NCBI GenBank assembly: GCA_038326165.1
Contig: JBBQJT010000010.1
Span: forward strand, 1-64,000
DNA: 64,000 nucleotides
Reading direction: 5' to 3'
From: JAEUUM01 sp038326165
GTDB lineage: Bacteria > Bacteroidota > Bacteroidia > Chitinophagales > Saprospiraceae
Made by a program: the position numbers and the translations under genes. Shown one piece after another: positions 1-8,878 of the stretch. Every line of letters begins with the position of its first letter. Positions within the stretch are counted from its first letter, which is position 1. Under the pieces are notes generated by a model, which saw only the letters and a list, made by a program, of their open reading frames with translations, did not search any database and was not told the DNA's origin.

Positions 1-1
1 C

Positions 2-214
2 GACAGTGCCATGGCAGAAAGAGCCGGAACATCGGGATTGTATGCGCCAAGTGATAATTTGGATGAATTTACAAACGCTATCAGTCGAATATTTCATGAT
101 GATCATTTGCATCAAAACTTGGTAAACTTAATTGCTGAAAATGTATCAAAATTTCAACCGGAACACACGAGCTCCATCTTGAACAACTACTATAAATTGC
201 TTATTAACGACTAA
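2..214 (+). CDS. Glycosyltransferase (GT4-like), C-terminal fragment
   Basis: The reading frame is open from the left edge of the window, so only the last 70 or so residues are seen. The sequence SAMAERAGTSGLYAPSDNLDEF followed by a helical tail ending in an NNYYKLL motif resembles the end of group-1 (GT4) glycosyltransferases, where an xAExAGxAGxYxxPxD segment contributes to the nucleotide-sugar site and precedes the last helices. The family would transfer a sugar from an activated donor in the cytoplasm, probably for surface polysaccharide. The catalytic part and the start lie outside the window, so the substrate cannot be judged. The assignment rests on a short stretch and is moderate. Confidence 0.5.
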   Translation, partial: DSAMAERAGTSGLYAPSDNLDEFTNAISRIFHDDHLHQNLVNLIAENVSKFQPEHTSSILNNYYKLLIND

Positions 215-224
215 AATATATTTC

Positions 225-2100
225 ATGAAACAGCTCTGTTTATTCTTAATTTTAATTGGATTTCAACCACTTTTTGCTCAAAATTTACTAGATAGCTGCA
301 AGCTTGAAATAGGAACCAATCTGGGCGGAATATCTGATTACGGAACAGAATTGCCTTTTGTAGATTTGATGCATTCCTGCCGGACTTGGTACTCTAAAGA
401 CATAGGCAACCCCAATCCTCCTTTTAATTCAGAACAAGCAGATTTTCTAACATATCGTTCTGATGGCTATCCAAGCACTATTCCCCAAAACTCACCCAAT
501 TCAATGTTTCCTCAAAAACTGTCTACCATCTGGGCTGTTACCGATGGTTGGCCGAGCGGACAATATACGGTCTTGTATGAGGGCACAGGGGAGTTGAGCT
601 TCTGGGGGTGGACTGAGTGGCCTCACCCAAGTCAATCCAAATAAAATGGTATTTGATTTTGACAATCCAGTAGGAAGTGTTCTTGAAATGACCCTTGAAA
701 GTTCAGATATCAATGACTCAATTCGAAATATTAGAGTATTGATGCCGGGATCAGAACTGACTTATATATCTGAACCGTTCAACCCAATATGGTTGGAGAA
801 ATTACTTATTTTTCGTTCCGTAAGGTTTATGGATTGGTTCGGGACCAACAGTTGGGGGCAGAAAACTCCGTGGGAATGGGATACACCTGATCTTTTTGCC
901 TGGTCTGATCGTCAACAAATAGTTCATTATACATGGGCAAATGAAAAAGGAATTCCTTACGAAATGGCCATAAAATTAATGAATGATTACGATCTGGATG
1001 GTTGGATTTGTGTGCCACATAGAGCTGATAATGAATTTATTACAAAAATGGCTGAATTATTTCATGATAATCTGGATCCTGATATCAAACTCACCGTAGA
1101 GTACAGTAATGAGATTTGGAATTGGATATTTGGACAAGCTCAATGGTGCTTAAAATATGGACAACAAAAGAATGGTTTTCCTTGGCCGGAATGTACGGTC
1201 AATTACATTCAAAATTGTTTAGACATCTGGACACAAGAATATGGAAATGATTTGAACCGACTGACTCGAGTGGCTGCAATTCAAACTGCTTGGCAAGACG
1301 TTTCCAATAGGGTGGTATTCAATCTAAAGCTTGGTTCATTTGACGCACTTTCGCCAACCTACTATTTTGGTATTGGCTCTGAAGGTGACGCGGCATTAGA
1401 TGCTCTGGGAAGTGATGCGAAAGTATCAGATGTTGCTTTTTATGCCCGAAAAGACATGAATAGCAATGGCAAATCATGGTTATTGAGCCAAAAGGCTGAA
1501 ATAGCAGATGTGCTTAAGATTCCTATGGTATTTTATGAAGGCGGACAACACTTAACACCAGAGCCATTTGGTGTTGAACCCAGTTATGCCCAAGCATTGA
1601 TAGACATTCAAAGAGATACTTCAATGTACAATCTCTATAATGAATGGTTCGATTTTTTGAGAACTTTGCAAGTGGGTAATACTCCATTAAAGCTGATGAA
1701 TTTTTCATTTGTAAGCAAGAGGTCGGCTCAATATGGCAGTTGGGGAATATTAGAAACAATGCAGCAAGATATCACACAAGTTCCCGCCCCAAAATATCAA
1801 TCTACCATTGAAAATATGGGAAATTGCAATGTTATAACAGCCCTAAACAAGGAATCGGATGAATTTAAACTCCTAATATTTCCAAATCCTACTTGTGATT
1901 ATATCTTCATTAAAAATGATCTAATACATGACGCTAAAATTGAATTGTATTCGTTGAGTGGGCACTTAATTGATACTGAAAACACCATAAATGGAACTTC
2001 ATTCCAGATGAACATTTCCAATCTGCCATCGGGTATCTACCAACTCCTCATTCACACCAAAAATGGGAAAACCTTGCACTATCAGGTGGTAAGAAAATAA
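225..2100 (+). pseudogene. Frameshifted T9SS cargo protein, clan GH-A glycosidase-like
   Basis: Two consecutive reading frames form one protein of about 624 residues. Frame one (225-644) starts with a signal peptide (MKQLCLFLILIGFQPLFAQ) and runs to a stop at 642. Frame two continues the same protein without a gap if one G is removed from the G5 run at 604-608, giving ...ELSFWGGLSGLTQVNP. The middle part contains VEYSNEIWNW and, later, VFYEGGQH. These resemble the acid/base (strand 4) and nucleophile (strand 7) glutamates of clan GH-A glycosidases, so a secreted glycan-degrading role is inferred. The last 75 or so residues are a clear T9SS type A sorting domain (IFPNPTCDYIFI, LYSLSGHLI, LPSGIYQLLI). 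The break may be a sequencing error, a real mutation or phase variation at the homopolymer. The two halves might otherwise be called as separate genes, 225-644 and 646-2100. Confidence 0.7.
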
Positions 2101-2149
2101 AACAATAACAATAAACGTTCAAACACATCGGCGTTGTTTAAACAATAAC

Positions 2150-2157
2150 TACATTTG
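2150..2157 (+). promoter_or_regulatory. TAnnTTTG -7 promoter element for the 2176 gene
   Basis: TACATTTG matches the Bacteroidota -7 consensus TAnnTTTG. No convincing TTTG is found at the -33 position. The element covers a possible in-frame TTG start at 2155, so transcription would begin near 2162 and the ATG at 2176 is the better start. Confidence 0.5.
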
Positions 2158-2175
2158 AGTGTTAATACTGCCATA

Positions 2176-2610
2176 ATGGATATAAGAGAAAAAGCAAATA
2201 TTTTTATTTACAGAATCGCTGAGAAAGGTCTTGAAATATTTTTAATCAACAGCGAAGCGGAAAAAAAATATCATCTTCCTTCCTCTGAATTGGAGCAATC
2301 GGACAGACTTCAAAAATTTGTAAATCAGGCAAATGGCATAGAATTAGACCAAACCACTGACTCTGAAGGACTTACCTCAAGCAATGTTGCTATGGAAGCT
2401 GACTATCATGAAATTCCTTCCTTGAAGGCCTTGCTCAAAAATGACTTGAAATTGGTTAAAGACAAAATTTACGATGCCATCCCAGATGCAGGTAAAGGCA
2501 AGTTTGTTCAATTCAAAGAAGCATTCAAATCACTACTTCCCCACCAATATCAAGCTTTGAAGGAACTCAAAGAAGTTGTCTCAGAAAAAAATACTACCAA
2601 ATTTATTTAA
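2176..2610 (+). CDS. Hypothetical protein, Nudix-like N-terminus
   Basis: A protein of 144 residues from the ATG at 2176. A longer version from TTG at 2155 is unlikely because that codon lies inside a promoter element. The first 30 residues (KANIFIYRIAEKGLEIFLIN) look like the opening beta-strands of Nudix-fold proteins, but no Nudix box (GX5EX7REUXEEXGU) follows, so hydrolase activity is not supported. The second half is charged and helical. There is no signal peptide or membrane segment, so it is probably cytoplasmic. It lies directly upstream of purC on the same strand, but purC has its own -7 element, so a functional link is uncertain. I do not recognise a characterised family. Confidence 0.6.
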   Translation: MDIREKANIFIYRIAEKGLEIFLINSEAEKKYHLPSSELEQSDRLQKFVNQANGIELDQTTDSEGLTSSNVAMEADYHEIPSLKALLKNDLKLVKDKIYDAIPDAGKGKFVQFKEAFKSLLPHQYQALKELKEVVSEKNTTKFI

Positions 2611-2631
2611 GCTTAAACCATATCATTGGTT

Positions 2632-2639
2632 TAACTTTG
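2632..2639 (+). promoter_or_regulatory. TAnnTTTG -7 promoter element for purC
   Basis: TAACTTTG matches the Bacteroidota -7 consensus, 22 nt before the purC TTG start. No clear -33 TTTG is visible at the expected distance. Confidence 0.45.
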
Positions 2640-2661
2640 CTCTTATTCAAAACTTAGATCA

Positions 2662-3606
2662 TTGAGCAAAGTAATCAGCAAAACAGCATTTCATTTACAT
2701 CCTGACCAAGAATTTTATTCAGGAAAAGTAAGAGATGTGTATTTCATCAAAGACTACATTGTTGTTGTAGCAACAGATAGAATTTCGGCATTCGACCATA
2801 TCCTTCCAGATCCAATTCCTTGCAAAGGACAAGTTTTGAATCAACTGGCAGCTTGGCACCTGGAAATGACCAAAGATATTGCTCCCAATTGGTATTTGTC
2901 GTCCCCGCATCCCCAAGTAAGTATTGGCCACAGATGCAAGCCTTTTAAATTAGAAATGGTGGTTCGTGCCTACCTAACCGGGCACGCATGGAGAACTTAT
3001 CAATCTGGAAAACGCATACTTTGTGGAGTATCCCTGCCAGACGGACTGCGTGAGCATCAGCAATTGCCGCACCCAATCATTACCCCAACTACCAAAGCTG
3101 ATGAAGGTCATGACGAGGATATCAGTCGCGAAGAAATTCTGTCACAAGTAATTGTAGATGAAGCTACTTACACCAAACTTGAAAATAAAGTCTTGGCATT
3201 ATTCAAAAGGGGCAGCGAATTGGCTAATGGAAGGGGTCTAATTCTAGTTGATACAAAATATGAACTCGGACTTTCAAAGCAAAATGAAATTTTAGTTATT
3301 GATGAAATTCACACGCCTGACAGTTCAAGGTATTTCTACAAGGAAGATTATCAGCTGAAATTTTTCAACAATGAAGCACCAGCGCAACTCTCAAAAGAAT
3401 TTGTAAGAGAATGGTTGATGGCACATGGATTCAATGGCTCTGAAGATCAAATCATTCCAAGAATGCCTCAAACATTTATTGATGAAGTTTCTAAAAGATA
3501 CATCAAGTTATATGAAATGAGCACTGCCAAACAATTCGTTCCGGCATTCAATACAACTGAAGAAATAGAAGTTTTAATAAAAACGGAATTGGCTAAGTTG
3601 CTTTGA
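2662..3606 (+). CDS. purC: Phosphoribosylaminoimidazole-succinocarboxamide synthase
   Basis: SAICAR synthase of cytoplasmic de novo purine synthesis: it joins CAIR and aspartate using ATP. The 314 residues show the family's features in order: GKVRDVY near the N-terminus (phosphate-binding loop), ATDRISAFDHILPDPIPCKG, VVRAYLTGHAW, the PTTKADEGHDE segment, and LVDTKYELG. The length suits the larger bacterial/yeast-type form rather than the 240-residue short form. Translation begins at a TTG (2662). No ATG lies nearby upstream in frame, and the first residues fit the family's start. The sulfatase gene follows after 26 nt. No other pur gene is present in the window. Confidence 0.95.
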   Translation: MSKVISKTAFHLHPDQEFYSGKVRDVYFIKDYIVVVATDRISAFDHILPDPIPCKGQVLNQLAAWHLEMTKDIAPNWYLSSPHPQVSIGHRCKPFKLEMVVRAYLTGHAWRTYQSGKRILCGVSLPDGLREHQQLPHPIITPTTKADEGHDEDISREEILSQVIVDEATYTKLENKVLALFKRGSELANGRGLILVDTKYELGLSKQNEILVIDEIHTPDSSRYFYKEDYQLKFFNNEAPAQLSKEFVREWLMAHGFNGSEDQIIPRMPQTFIDEVSKRYIKLYEMSTAKQFVPAFNTTEEIEVLIKTELAKLL

Positions 3607-3632
3607 CCCAAAACCAATTCTAAACAACATGT

Positions 3633-5516
3633 ATGTATAATAAAACTTGGCTTCCTCGAGAGGGTCAAACGATTTTAGGTTTGATGGCTTTGGGCTTATG
3701 TGTTCTAGCTACAACACGTTCAGCCTTTATACTTAGCAATTATATTCTTTTCAAAGGCTTTGGTTTAAAGGATTTGGTCTCATTTTATTTTTATGGAATC
3801 CGTTTTGATGTAGCAACATTAATGTATGTGTTGATGCCAGTTTGGTTGATTTTATTCTTCAGAAATTTTTCTTCAAAATCACATATCAACAACAGGTATA
3901 TTAGGATATGTTCCGCTACTTTGTTGACTTTGGTGCTGCTGATTGAATTATTTGATTGTGTGTTTTATAAATATGCGCAAAGACGTTCCATTCTTGCAGA
4001 TTCAGGGCTTTTTGCCAATACCATCAGTATGTTACCAAGCCTATTGAAACAGTATTGGTACCTGATCATCTTGTTCGGTATTGGAGTGTGGCTGATATTC
4101 AGAGTCACCAAAATTTTTGTAACCTCACATGAAATAAAGGATAAAAAACCGCGCTTATTTAGAATACTTTGGTTTCTGGTTTTTGTGTTTGTTTCTATCA
4201 TCATATCGCGTGGAGGATTCCAAATGCGACCTATGACTCCACTTGCAAGTTCGGGCTATGTATCTGAGAGTCGTTGGGCTTCTATATTGACCAACACCAC
4301 ATTTAATCTAATACACAGTGTTCAACAACGGAGTCTGAGTATTTCAGCATGGCCTAATCAAGAAAGAGCAGCTGAACTGTTTCCCATTCATCATGAAATG
4401 ATTCCTAAAACTATTGGTACTCGACCCAACTTCGTGGTCATAGTGGTAGAAAGCTTGAGCAAAGAGTACATGGGCAAATACAACAGTTTACCCTATACTC
4501 CTTTTCTGGATAGTTTGATTGATCAAAGTTTGACATACGAAGAATCCTTTGCAAATGCTACTAGGTCGGCTTCTGGTATTATTAGTATTGCTGCCGGTTT
4601 GCCATCCTTGATGGATGATCCTTGGCAATTTTCAAGTTATCAAACCGACAAAATGCCAGGCATACCATACTATTTGCACAAATTGGGATACAAATCAGTG
4701 TTTTATCATGGCGCCGTAGATGGAACAATGGATTTTGCCAGATCAGCCATTCAATTGGGTTTTGATACTTACAAGGATAAGGATGATTATCCCGATCAGA
4801 CACAATTTGATGGACGCTGGGGAATTTATGATAGTAAGTTTATCCCTTTCTTTAAATCCGAATTAGATAAATTACCTCAACCTTTCTTTGGCTTGGTATT
4901 TACCCTTTCTAACCATCACCCTTATAAATTGCCAAAGGAATTCGAAGGCAAATATGCTGATATGGATCCCCAATATCGAGCGGTTTTATATACCGACCAG
5001 GTCTTGAGAGACTTTTTTGTGCAGGCATCTCAATCGGAATGGTACAAGAACACCATTTTCATCATTACTGGTGACCACACCGGACCAGTCAAAGACCCCA
5101 ACTGGGATAATCCCATTGGCAAATATTCCGTTCCTTTAGTTTTTTACGCTCCAGATGGAAGGTTTGGGGGACTAAAAAAAGGCAAATCTCAACAAATTGA
5201 CATCCTGCCGTTTGTCTTAACTGAGAGCGGTTATGCAGGAAAATATAGCTCTTTTGATTCCCCTCTAACCAAGGCAGAGGATAAAGTGATTGCCAATTAT
5301 GACAACGGTGTTTATAGAATCATCCAAGGCGATTATTTGCTTTTAGCGGATCAGAACTCAGTGACAAAGCTTTACAATTTTAAGCAGGACAGAAAACTTA
5401 CAAAGGATCTGAAGGAAGAACTCCCTGCAATTAGAGATCGAATGAACGAATTACTTCAAGCATACCGGGTCCAACACAATATCGCATTGATTAAGAATAC
5501 CTGGAGTACATTTTAA
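3633..5516 (+). CDS. LTA synthase family membrane sulfatase-fold enzyme
   Basis: A 627-residue inner-membrane protein of the LtaS/phosphoglycerol transferase family (alkaline phosphatase superfamily). About five transmembrane helices occupy residues 15-200, and a periplasmic sulfatase-fold domain runs from RPNFVVIVVESLS (about residue 265) onward. The metal-binding acidic residue lies in VVES. The expected nucleophile is the threonine in NATRSASG, and GDHTG supplies the Asp-His metal ligands. SNHHPY is also typical. Known relatives transfer phosphoglycerol or phosphoethanolamine from phospholipid to a surface polymer or lipid. Lipoteichoic acid is not expected in a Gram-negative cell, so the acceptor is unknown. 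The gene is 26 nt after purC on the same strand and is followed by hairpins. Confidence 0.85.
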   Translation: MYNKTWLPREGQTILGLMALGLCVLATTRSAFILSNYILFKGFGLKDLVSFYFYGIRFDVATLMYVLMPVWLILFFRNFSSKSHINNRYIRICSATLLTLVLLIELFDCVFYKYAQRRSILADSGLFANTISMLPSLLKQYWYLIILFGIGVWLIFRVTKIFVTSHEIKDKKPRLFRILWFLVFVFVSIIISRGGFQMRPMTPLASSGYVSESRWASILTNTTFNLIHSVQQRSLSISAWPNQERAAELFPIHHEMIPKTIGTRPNFVVIVVESLSKEYMGKYNSLPYTPFLDSLIDQSLTYEESFANATRSASGIISIAAGLPSLMDDPWQFSSYQTDKMPGIPYYLHKLGYKSVFYHGAVDGTMDFARSAIQLGFDTYKDKDDYPDQTQFDGRWGIYDSKFIPFFKSELDKLPQPFFGLVFTLSNHHPYKLPKEFEGKYADMDPQYRAVLYTDQVLRDFFVQASQSEWYKNTIFIITGDHTGPVKDPNWDNPIGKYSVPLVFYAPDGRFGGLKKGKSQQIDILPFVLTESGYAGKYSSFDSPLTKAEDKVIANYDNGVYRIIQGDYLLLADQNSVTKLYNFKQDRKLTKDLKEELPAIRDRMNELLQAYRVQHNIALIKNTWSTF

Positions 5517-5880
5517 CTCAAATTCAGCATTAGACGCTGAATCGACGAAATTTTTGGTCATCCCAAAAATTTGTCGAGTCTGATGACTTCTATAGTCTTA
5601 TAGGATTCTTAGGATGTTTAACCCCCTAAGGATTTTTTGAATATCATGGCTTTAAAGTCGAAAAATCAAAGATTTTCGTCGACTCAAGAGGATTTGCTCA
5701 GAGTCTGATAGCCTTTGGCTCGTCAGACCCAAAGGGCAAAATCCTACAATTGAAAGATTTAACAATGCCGAAAAATTAGAACAGACTTACAGGTTCTTAA
5801 GCTTGACAAAATCAAATGTATTCTTTCAATAACATGTAGCTTTCCTTAGGATCAGATAGCCTGCGGTAATTCAGAACTTT
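5517..5880. repeat. Non-coding spacer with inverted repeats, copy A of a dispersed repeat
   Basis: No credible gene is present. The spacer is rich in inverted repeats: ATTCAGC/GCTGAAT at 5522-5542, a long stem at 5542-5577, and CGAAAAATC/GATTTTCG near 5659-5678. Its beginning (5522-5555) and a segment at 5710-5731 (about 19 of 22 bases) match the beginning and end of the spacer at 13523-13662. Both therefore look like decayed copies of one element. A shorter echo of the end segment lies near 5852-5870. Confidence 0.5.
5542..5577 (+). terminator. Hairpin downstream of the sulfatase gene
   Basis: TCGACGAAATTTTTGG pairs with CCAAAAATTTGTCGA across a short loop, with one base bulged. It lies 26 nt after the stop of the sulfatase gene. 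No strong U-tract follows, so it may be a weak terminator or an mRNA 3'-end stabiliser. Confidence 0.45.
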
Positions 5881-5912
5881 AGCACAAAATACACTAATGC
5901 GTATTTTGTGCT
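5881..5912 (-). terminator. Perfect 12-bp hairpin downstream of recA
   Basis: AGCACAAAATAC and GTATTTTGTGCT form a perfect 12-bp stem around an 8-nt loop, about 70 nt past the recA stop. The A/T-rich ends allow termination on both strands. It separates the convergent sulfatase and recA transcripts. Confidence 0.6.
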
Positions 5913-5983
5913 TAATTCAGCTATTTAGAATTATTCGCTTAGCACTTGATGGGGGTGTTTATAGCAAAGCACATTATATTCGA

Positions 5984-7024
5984 TTATTCCTCAATATCCA
6001 CTACTGGTACTTTCTGTACACCTTCAGCAACTTTAGACTTGATTTTGTTCTCAATTTCAAGTGCTACCTCTGGGTTATCGTGCAAAAACTGCTTGGCTGA
6101 TTCTCTTCCTTGGGCAATTTTTGTTCCTTCATAGCTGAACCATGAACCACTTTTCTCGATAATACTTAATTCCGAACCCAAATCAATAATCTCTCCTGTT
6201 TTTGAAATTCCTTCACCAAAAGTAATATCAAACTCAGCAACACGGAAAGGTGGTGCAAGCTTGTTTTTCACTACTTTTACTTTGACGTGGTTACCGGTAA
6301 GGTTGCCGTCCTTATCTTTTATTGCAGTTCCAGATTTGCGGATATCCAATCTGATTGATGCATAAAACTTCAATGCATTTCCACCAGTTGTAGTTTCGGG
6401 ATTACCGAACATTACACCAATTTTTTCACGCAGTTGATTGATAAATATGCAGCAAGCCCCTGTCTTACCAATTGTTGAAGTGAGTTTTCTCATAGCTTGT
6501 GACATCAAACGCGCTTGCAAGCCCATTTTAGAATCTCCCATTTCACCTTCCAATTCACTTCTTGGTACCAATGCTGCAACTGAATCTATTACTATAATAT
6601 CAATAGCACCTGAGCGGATCAAATTTTCAGTTATCTCCAAGGCTTGTTCACCACTGTCAGGTTGAGAAATCAACAAATTGTCAGTATCAACTCCTAAGGC
6701 AAGAGCGTAATTGCGATCAAAAGCATGTTCTGCATCAATAAATGCAGCTATTCCTCCCTTTTTCTGACATTCAGCTATACAGTGAATGGCCAGAGTTGTT
6801 TTACCGGATGATTCAGGACCATAAATTTCCACAATTCTTCCTTTAGGCAAACCATTGATTCCCAAAGCAATATCAAGTCCCAATGAACCTGTTGAAATTG
6901 ATTCCACATCCATCACTTTTTTCTCTCCAAGTTTCATGATGGTTCCTTTTCCATGATCGCGTTCTAATTTATCAATCGCAATCTGTAGTGCTTTTAGCTT
7001 GGATTCTCTTTCTTTGTTTTCCAT
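5984..7024 (-). CDS. recA: Recombinase RecA
   Basis: RecA binds single-stranded DNA, performs ATP-dependent strand exchange in homologous recombination, and stimulates LexA-type self-cleavage. The 346 residues from the ATG at 7024 include Walker A GPESSGKT (residues 69-76), Walker B (IIVIDSVAAL), the MAW-type segment LVPRSELEGEMGD, the L2 loop region FINQLREKIGVMFGNPETTTGG, and an acidic tail ending DIEE. The frame extends upstream of 7024, but this ATG gives the normal RecA length and lies about 20 nt after a TATATTTG promoter element. The gene stands alone, without a recX neighbour. The next minus-strand gene upstream is 391 nt away and has its own terminator. Confidence 0.97.
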   Translation of the reverse strand: MENKERESKLKALQIAIDKLERDHGKGTIMKLGEKKVMDVESISTGSLGLDIALGINGLPKGRIVEIYGPESSGKTTLAIHCIAECQKKGGIAAFIDAEHAFDRNYALALGVDTDNLLISQPDSGEQALEITENLIRSGAIDIIVIDSVAALVPRSELEGEMGDSKMGLQARLMSQAMRKLTSTIGKTGACCIFINQLREKIGVMFGNPETTTGGNALKFYASIRLDIRKSGTAIKDKDGNLTGNHVKVKVVKNKLAPPFRVAEFDITFGEGISKTGEIIDLGSELSIIEKSGSWFSYEGTKIAQGRESAKQFLHDNPEVALEIENKIKSKVAEGVQKVPVVDIEE

Positions 7025-7044
7025 TTTATTTATTTTAAGTTGTG

Positions 7045-7052
7045 CAAATATA
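7045..7052 (-). promoter_or_regulatory. TAnnTTTG -7 promoter element for recA
   Basis: On the minus strand TATATTTG matches the Bacteroidota -7 consensus and lies 20 nt before the recA ATG. A -33 TTTG is not evident at the expected spacing. I saw no clear LexA-type palindrome. Confidence 0.5.
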
Positions 7053-7357
7053 AAACAATTTGTTGTAATTGGTGGTAATACAATTCTCAAAAATATTAAA
7101 AAAAATTCAAGTATTGGATAGTTCCTGCTTATTACATTTGATGTCAAGGCTAAAACCACTCAACTGCTTTCTAATTCAAGCAAAAACCAGAAAACTATTG
7201 GCAGTTAAAACCAATCTATATCGATTAAGATTGAGACTACTTGAATATAATTCTTGAGTTTTTGAAAATAATCATTTCATACAAGACGCAAAAAATTAAA
7301 CATTCCACATTAAAAGGCAAAATATTTTTTCTGTCCTCTGATTTCTTTTCATGCAAA

Positions 7358-7392
7358 ACAAAAAAAGGCCACTGGTTTACACCAATGACCTT
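7358..7392 (-). terminator. Rho-independent terminator of the coiled-coil gene
   Basis: On the minus strand AAGGTCATTGG and CCAGTGGCCTT form an 11-bp stem with two G-T pairs, followed by a run of seven T. It lies 24 nt past the stop of the 7416-8732 gene. Confidence 0.8.
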
Positions 7393-7415
7393 ATATAAGA
7401 TTTTCTATTCTATTT

Positions 7416-8732
7416 CTATTTTTCTGGAGTATCTATTGAGGCAATTGCTTTAGAAGTTTCTATTGCATTTTGGATCGCATTAGTTTCTTCAGCCTTGACC
7501 TTTGATTCCTCACCATTTACTTTTGGCTTAGATTTGGCTTGATTGATTTCAGCAGAAACTTTCTCTAGTTTGCTGGCGTCAACTGTTCTTTGCTCAGCCA
7601 CACTTCTAATCTCTTGGGCTATTTTTTCTTCAGCAACTTTTCTTGCCTCTCCGAATTTATCATGTTCCAATTGAACCAATTCCTTATTCTTGAAATCCTC
7701 TAGGCGAGCCTCAAGTTCAGTTTTGGTTTTGAGCATTTCGTTCAGCTTCTCTTGTTTAGAATTGATTCTTTCGTTAATCATTGCTAATTTAGCCTGAGCA
7801 ACCAATGCTTCCAATTGTCGATCGGTAGAGTTTGCTTTTCGGGAGTGAAAATCCAAATCTGATTTATCTCTTGAAATAGATTGCTCCATTTTGCCGATTG
7901 CTTCCATCAATCCATCATACCTGCGTTGGGTTCTTGCCAAGGGTGAGGCTTCTCCACCATCTACAGCACTTCCTCCAAACTTTTTTTCTTTTAGTTTCTT
8001 AAAAGCGTTGTCCAGTTTGTCCCAAGCTTCGGCTCGGTCATCCCGAGTAAATCTTAAATCCTTGAATGAGGATTGTAGGTCTTTTAAGTCGTCGAACAAA
8101 TTTTGCAATCTGCCTCCCTCGTTAATTTTATCTTCAATAGCACCTACTGCTGTGTGAAATTCTTGAAGTATATTCTTAGATGAGCGTTGAACCTCTTCTT
8201 CTAAGGTTGTTTTCAGATCCTTAAGTCTGTCAAACAAAACATTGGTGTTCTCTCTTAATACATTAGCATGCTCTGCAAATAAGTTTTTATCGCGAACTTG
8301 CTCTTGCACTTTCTGCCAAAATCCTTTGAGGTCATCCCAAGAATCTTGACTAAACTGTTCCAATTGCTGAACTTTTTCCTTGATATCAACCAACTCCGAT
8401 TGATACATACTGTTCAATTTGCCTGAGAGCACTACGAAATGCCACTGTGTTTGAGCTCTGTTGATGAGGTCAGTACGATCAGTTTTTAAACCTTCCGGCA
8501 GAATACTGTCGGTCACTGTTAACTCGCGCTCGATTTTTGTTGTTGATTCAGGCATTTCAACTGTTGAGCCAGCGCGCCATTCATTCATCAATCGTGTTTC
8601 GAGTTCGTCGGTTACATCCTTTTCAGGAATAGTGTAAACCATTACCTTGTTTTCATCAGCCATAAGATCCAGAAGTATAAATACTTTTTCGTCCTTCTCA
8701 TTCGTGCCTTTAAGTACCAAGTTGTTCTTCAT
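7416..8732 (-). CDS. Large coiled-coil protein of unknown function
   Basis: A 438-residue cytoplasmic protein without signal peptide or membrane segment. Residues 1-95 form a compact beta-rich-looking domain (VLKGTNEKDEKVFILLDLMADENKVMVYTIPEKD). From about residue 95 on nearly everything is charged alpha-helix with heptad character. The tail (about 395-438) is a low-complexity Lys/Glu/Ala stretch. A glycine-rich break (KKFGGSAVDGGEASP) near residue 250 divides two coiled-coil arms. That architecture suggests a structural or scaffold protein, loosely reminiscent of DUF349 or SMC-like arms, but I recognise no family. The gene has its own -7 element (TACTTTTG) and a strong terminator, so it is monocistronic. 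The start is the ATG at 8732. Confidence 0.7.
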   Translation of the reverse strand: MKNNLVLKGTNEKDEKVFILLDLMADENKVMVYTIPEKDVTDELETRLMNEWRAGSTVEMPESTTKIERELTVTDSILPEGLKTDRTDLINRAQTQWHFVVLSGKLNSMYQSELVDIKEKVQQLEQFSQDSWDDLKGFWQKVQEQVRDKNLFAEHANVLRENTNVLFDRLKDLKTTLEEEVQRSSKNILQEFHTAVGAIEDKINEGGRLQNLFDDLKDLQSSFKDLRFTRDDRAEAWDKLDNAFKKLKEKKFGGSAVDGGEASPLARTQRRYDGLMEAIGKMEQSISRDKSDLDFHSRKANSTDRQLEALVAQAKLAMINERINSKQEKLNEMLKTKTELEARLEDFKNKELVQLEHDKFGEARKVAEEKIAQEIRSVAEQRTVDASKLEKVSAEINQAKSKPKVNGEESKVKAEETNAIQNAIETSKAIASIDTPEK

Positions 8733-8767
8733 CGGTGCGTACGTTATGTGTTACGGTTTTTAAAATT

Positions 8768-8775
8768 CAAAAGTA
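8768..8775 (-). promoter_or_regulatory. TAnnTTTG -7 promoter element for the coiled-coil gene
   Basis: TACTTTTG on the minus strand lies 35 nt before the ATG at 8732. The expected -33 TTTG is not present at 19-21 nt. Confidence 0.4.
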
Positions 8776-8878
8776 CAGTGTCGTTTTGGTCGGTCTAATG
8801 CAATCAAGGCTATCAAATACAAAAAGGATGCCTTAAATACAAAGTTCCAGTATTCTTAGTAAAATTATCATGAAATAA

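Larger units (their letters stand above)
7025..7415. other. Non-coding spacer between recA and the coiled-coil gene
   Basis: This 391-bp AT-rich spacer contains the recA promoter at its left end and the terminator of the coiled-coil gene at its right end (7358-7392). Short open frames here have no family resemblance and I consider them chance. I see nothing else in it. Confidence 0.5.

Noticed and set aside
7069..7453. Small plus-strand frames between recA and the coiled-coil gene
   Set aside because: Low-complexity, AT-driven composition with no recognisable protein features; one runs through the terminator of the minus-strand gene.
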